Under the pieces are notes generated by a model. That model worked only from the letters and a program-made list of their open reading frames with translations, made no database searches and had not been told where the DNA came from. 6,938 nucleotides of DNA from Candidatus Methanophagales archaeon. GTDB lineage: Archaea; Halobacteriota; Syntropharchaeia; Alkanophagales; Methanospirareceae. The position numbers and the translations under genes are program-made. Position 1 is the first letter of the stretch. Each line of letters starts with the position of its first letter. Positions 6,045-6,938 of the stretch are shown here, piece by piece. Location: the NCBI GenBank assembly GCA_030617585.1, contig JAUWVD010000056.1, forward strand, positions 1-6,938. Direction: 5' to 3'.

Positions 6045-6092
6045 CTACTTCTTACCGCCGACCCAGTAGATTCCTGGCTTTATCTCTTCCAT
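6045..6092 (-). pseudogene. 15-codon stump matching the start of a second fprA
   Basis: Two bases beyond the rubredoxin 2 stop lies an ATG with an AAGGAGGA ribosome binding site, encoding MEEIKPGIYWVGGKK and then TAG. This matches the N-terminus of flavodiiron proteins: the intact copy reads ELKPNIYAVGAID at the same place, and EIKPGIYWVGAIDW is a common family start. The position is also the same, directly behind a rubredoxin. The parsimonious reading is that a second fprA was deleted except for its first dozen codons. A genuine 15-residue peptide is possible because the translation signals are intact, but nothing else supports one. Confidence 0.7.
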
Positions 6093-6093
6093 A

Positions 6094-6231
6094 CTAATCC
6101 TCCTTCTTGAATGCGCCTTTGCCTGCACCACAGACGGGACATACCCAATCGTCAGGTAAATCGTTAAATGCCGTCCCGGCTTCTTCTTCGTCGTAGATAT
6201 AGCCACAGACGGTACATATCCATTTTGCCAT
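6094..6231 (-). CDS. Rubredoxin 2, short 45-residue form
   Basis: Same architecture as rubredoxin 1, with knuckles CTVCGYIYD (Cys6, Cys9) and [12 protein letters not shown] (Cys31, Cys34) and a missing central loop. It differs from the other copy at ten positions. The C-terminus is AFKKED rather than AFEEVA, a charge change that could alter partner choice. An unusually strong AAGGAGGT ribosome binding site precedes the ATG and a candidate TATA element lies 40-50 bases upstream, so it may be transcribed on its own as well as with flavodoxin 2. Its natural downstream partner, a second fprA, survives only as a stump, so it must work with the remaining FprA or another acceptor. Confidence 0.95.
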   Translation of the reverse strand: MAKWICTVCGYIYDEEEAGTAFNDLPDDWVCPVCGAGKGAFKKED

Positions 6232-6267
6232 TTTTCATCTACCTCCTTTTTATTATACCATCCTTCT

Positions 6268-6283
6268 CATATTTTAAATTTAC
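6268..6283 (-). promoter_or_regulatory. Candidate BRE/TATA promoter before rubredoxin 2
   Basis: The minus strand reads CGTAAATTTAAAATAT in the gap between flavodoxin 2 and rubredoxin 2. A start 25 bases downstream, near 6247, would give a leader of about 15 bases that just includes the AAGGAGGT site. It directly follows the near-palindrome at 6285-6315, so termination of one message and start of another in this gap is possible. Confidence 0.4.
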
Positions 6284-6284
6284 G

Positions 6285-6315
6285 GCAGAGAACACGGAGT
6301 CTCCATGAACTCTGC
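6285..6315. repeat. 31-base near-palindromic hairpin element
   Basis: Arms 6285-6299 and 6301-6315 are near reverse complements around base 6300: GCAGAGAACACGGAG against CTCCATGAACTCTGC. Twelve of fifteen positions pair; one more is a G-U pair in RNA from the coding strand, leaving an A/A (or U/U) double mismatch. The centre could form a small loop. It lies 16 bases beyond the flavodoxin 2 stop codon. It could be a terminator or RNA processing hairpin, or a dispersed palindromic repeat. The equivalent gap between flavodoxin 1 and rubredoxin 1 is only 18 bases and lacks it. Confidence 0.75.
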
Positions 6316-6331
6316 GGTTAACCGGACATTG

Positions 6332-6763
6332 TCAGGTCATCTTCGCCGCAATCTTCTTGCCGAACTCCTTACACTCTTTTTCACCTGTAAGTACTTCCGT
6401 GCCTTTCATCTTCAATCCGGGTTCTATCATCTCCATCCCGAAGATATGCTTCATTGTATCGCTTATCATCTCGATAGATTCACCACTCCAGCCATAAGAC
6501 CCAAATGCTGCTCCTACCTTACCTTTCAAGTCCGCTTTCTTCATCTCGAAAAGGAACGTCTTCACCGTGGTGATCATGTCATGATGGTACGTTGGACAGC
6601 CAAGAGCCACCGCGTCAACGTCTTTGAGGTCATCAGCCTTTGCACTCAAAGCCCTTTTCAATTCAACATCAACTCCAGCCTCTTTCAGTCCAGCTACGAT
6701 AGCTTTTGCCATCGTTTCTGTATATCCATACGTAGTTTCATAAATTACGATTGCTTTTGCCAT
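6332..6763 (-). CDS. Flavodoxin 2 with altered phosphate loop (143 aa)
   Basis: A paralogue of flavodoxin 1 of identical length and about 65 percent identity. The second flavin loop FGSYGWSGE (87-95) and its surroundings are unchanged. The FMN phosphate loop, however, reads YETTYGYTE, with Tyr at positions 12 and 14 in place of the Ser and Asn of the canonical SGNT, and the first flavin loop is GCPTYHHDM, with two histidines where the other copy has VR. These changes may shift FMN affinity, redox potential or partner choice. A strong AAGGAGGTGA ribosome binding site precedes the ATG. The gene is 17 bases after a DsrE-like gene, so they probably share a transcript. Rubredoxin 2 follows after a 100-base gap holding a hairpin. 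Confidence 0.9.
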   Translation of the reverse strand: MAKAIVIYETTYGYTETMAKAIVAGLKEAGVDVELKRALSAKADDLKDVDAVALGCPTYHHDMITTVKTFLFEMKKADLKGKVGAAFGSYGWSGESIEMISDTMKHIFGMEMIEPGLKMKGTEVLTGEKECKEFGKKIAAKMT

Positions 6764-6780
6764 TTTGTCCTCACCTCCTT

Positions 6781-6938
6781 TTAGAATACTATCACTTCGT
6801 ATCCCGCTTCTATGTATCTTGATAAGCTCGGATGCCCGGACATCTCACCGCATATCGGCAGCTCTTGCTCCTCTGCACTTTCTAACGCACCAGTCTGAGT
6901 TGAGCATGCTTTACAGACGCAATCAATTATCCCCTCTT
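6781..6938 (-). CDS. DsrE-like protein, C-terminal 51 residues
   Basis: This reading frame enters from the right edge and ends at TAA at 6783-6781. It reads GIIDCVCKACSTQTGALESA and then EMSGHPSLSRYIEAGYEVIVF, matching the C-terminal half of archaeal DsrE-like proteins, in which a cysteine-containing KxC segment is followed by GHPSL, a tyrosine-isoleucine helix and a final GYEVI strand. Such proteins are thought to bind or pass sulfur through cysteine. The start and N-terminal fold cannot be seen. The closely spaced flavodoxin 2 start, with its ribosome binding site next to this stop, points to co-transcription. Confidence 0.65.
   Translation of the reverse strand, partial: EGIIDCVCKACSTQTGALESAEEQELPICGEMSGHPSLSRYIEAGYEVIVF

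Noticed and set aside
1..6938. CRISPR arrays, tRNA or rRNA genes, transposases
   Set aside because: I saw no spaced direct repeats, tRNA-like arms with a TTCGA-type loop in context, rRNA motifs or transposase motifs, though a covariance search could not be run.

Overview
The window reads as a compact archaeal metabolic cluster with every supported gene on the minus strand. Archaeal origin is suggested by BRE/TATA-type promoters, a NifB lacking the NafY-type C-terminal domain, a DUF166 protein, a very small siroheme reductase, an FprA-type flavodiiron protein and a CbiX/CfbA-type chelatase. An anaerobic euryarchaeon of the methanogen, ANME or Archaeoglobus kind fits best. This is inference: no taxonomic marker gene is present.

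Reading in the direction of transcription (high to low coordinates), the first block is a redox module. It opens with the C-terminus of a DsrE-like protein, then flavodoxin 2, rubredoxin 2, a 15-codon stump matching the start of fprA, flavodoxin 1, rubredoxin 1 and a complete fprA. The gene order flavodoxin-rubredoxin-fprA occurs twice in tandem, and the upstream fprA copy has lost nearly everything after its N-terminus. Flavodoxin, rubredoxin and flavodiiron protein form a plausible electron chain for reducing O2 or NO.

The second block is a metallocluster and sulfur group: a NifU/IscU-type scaffold, a ~220-residue siroheme/[4Fe-4S] reductase, NifB, and a DUF166 protein with a tight four-cysteine motif. 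The reductase and nifB genes overlap by 4 nt, and NifU and the reductase are 3 nt apart. No nitrogenase structural gene is visible. NifU can supply FeS clusters to NifB, and sulfite is a known source of the extra sulfur in the NifB product, so a functional link with the sulfite-reductase-like protein is an attractive hypothesis.

The third block (about 737-1379) contains no intact gene. It holds remnants of two genes that have lost their centres but kept pieces of both ends: a COG2403-type predicted GTPase and a carbamate kinase. The ATGA overlap that joined them survives. A second DsrE-like gene follows, apparently driven from a promoter lying inside the carbamate kinase remnant. After a T-rich gap with its own promoter comes the start of a class II sirohydrochlorin chelatase, which runs off the left edge.

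The points most worth a second look are the nifB/siroheme reductase/nifU association, the tandemly duplicated redox module with its collapsed fprA, the recurring loss of gene middles, and a near-palindromic element between flavodoxin 2 and rubredoxin 2.
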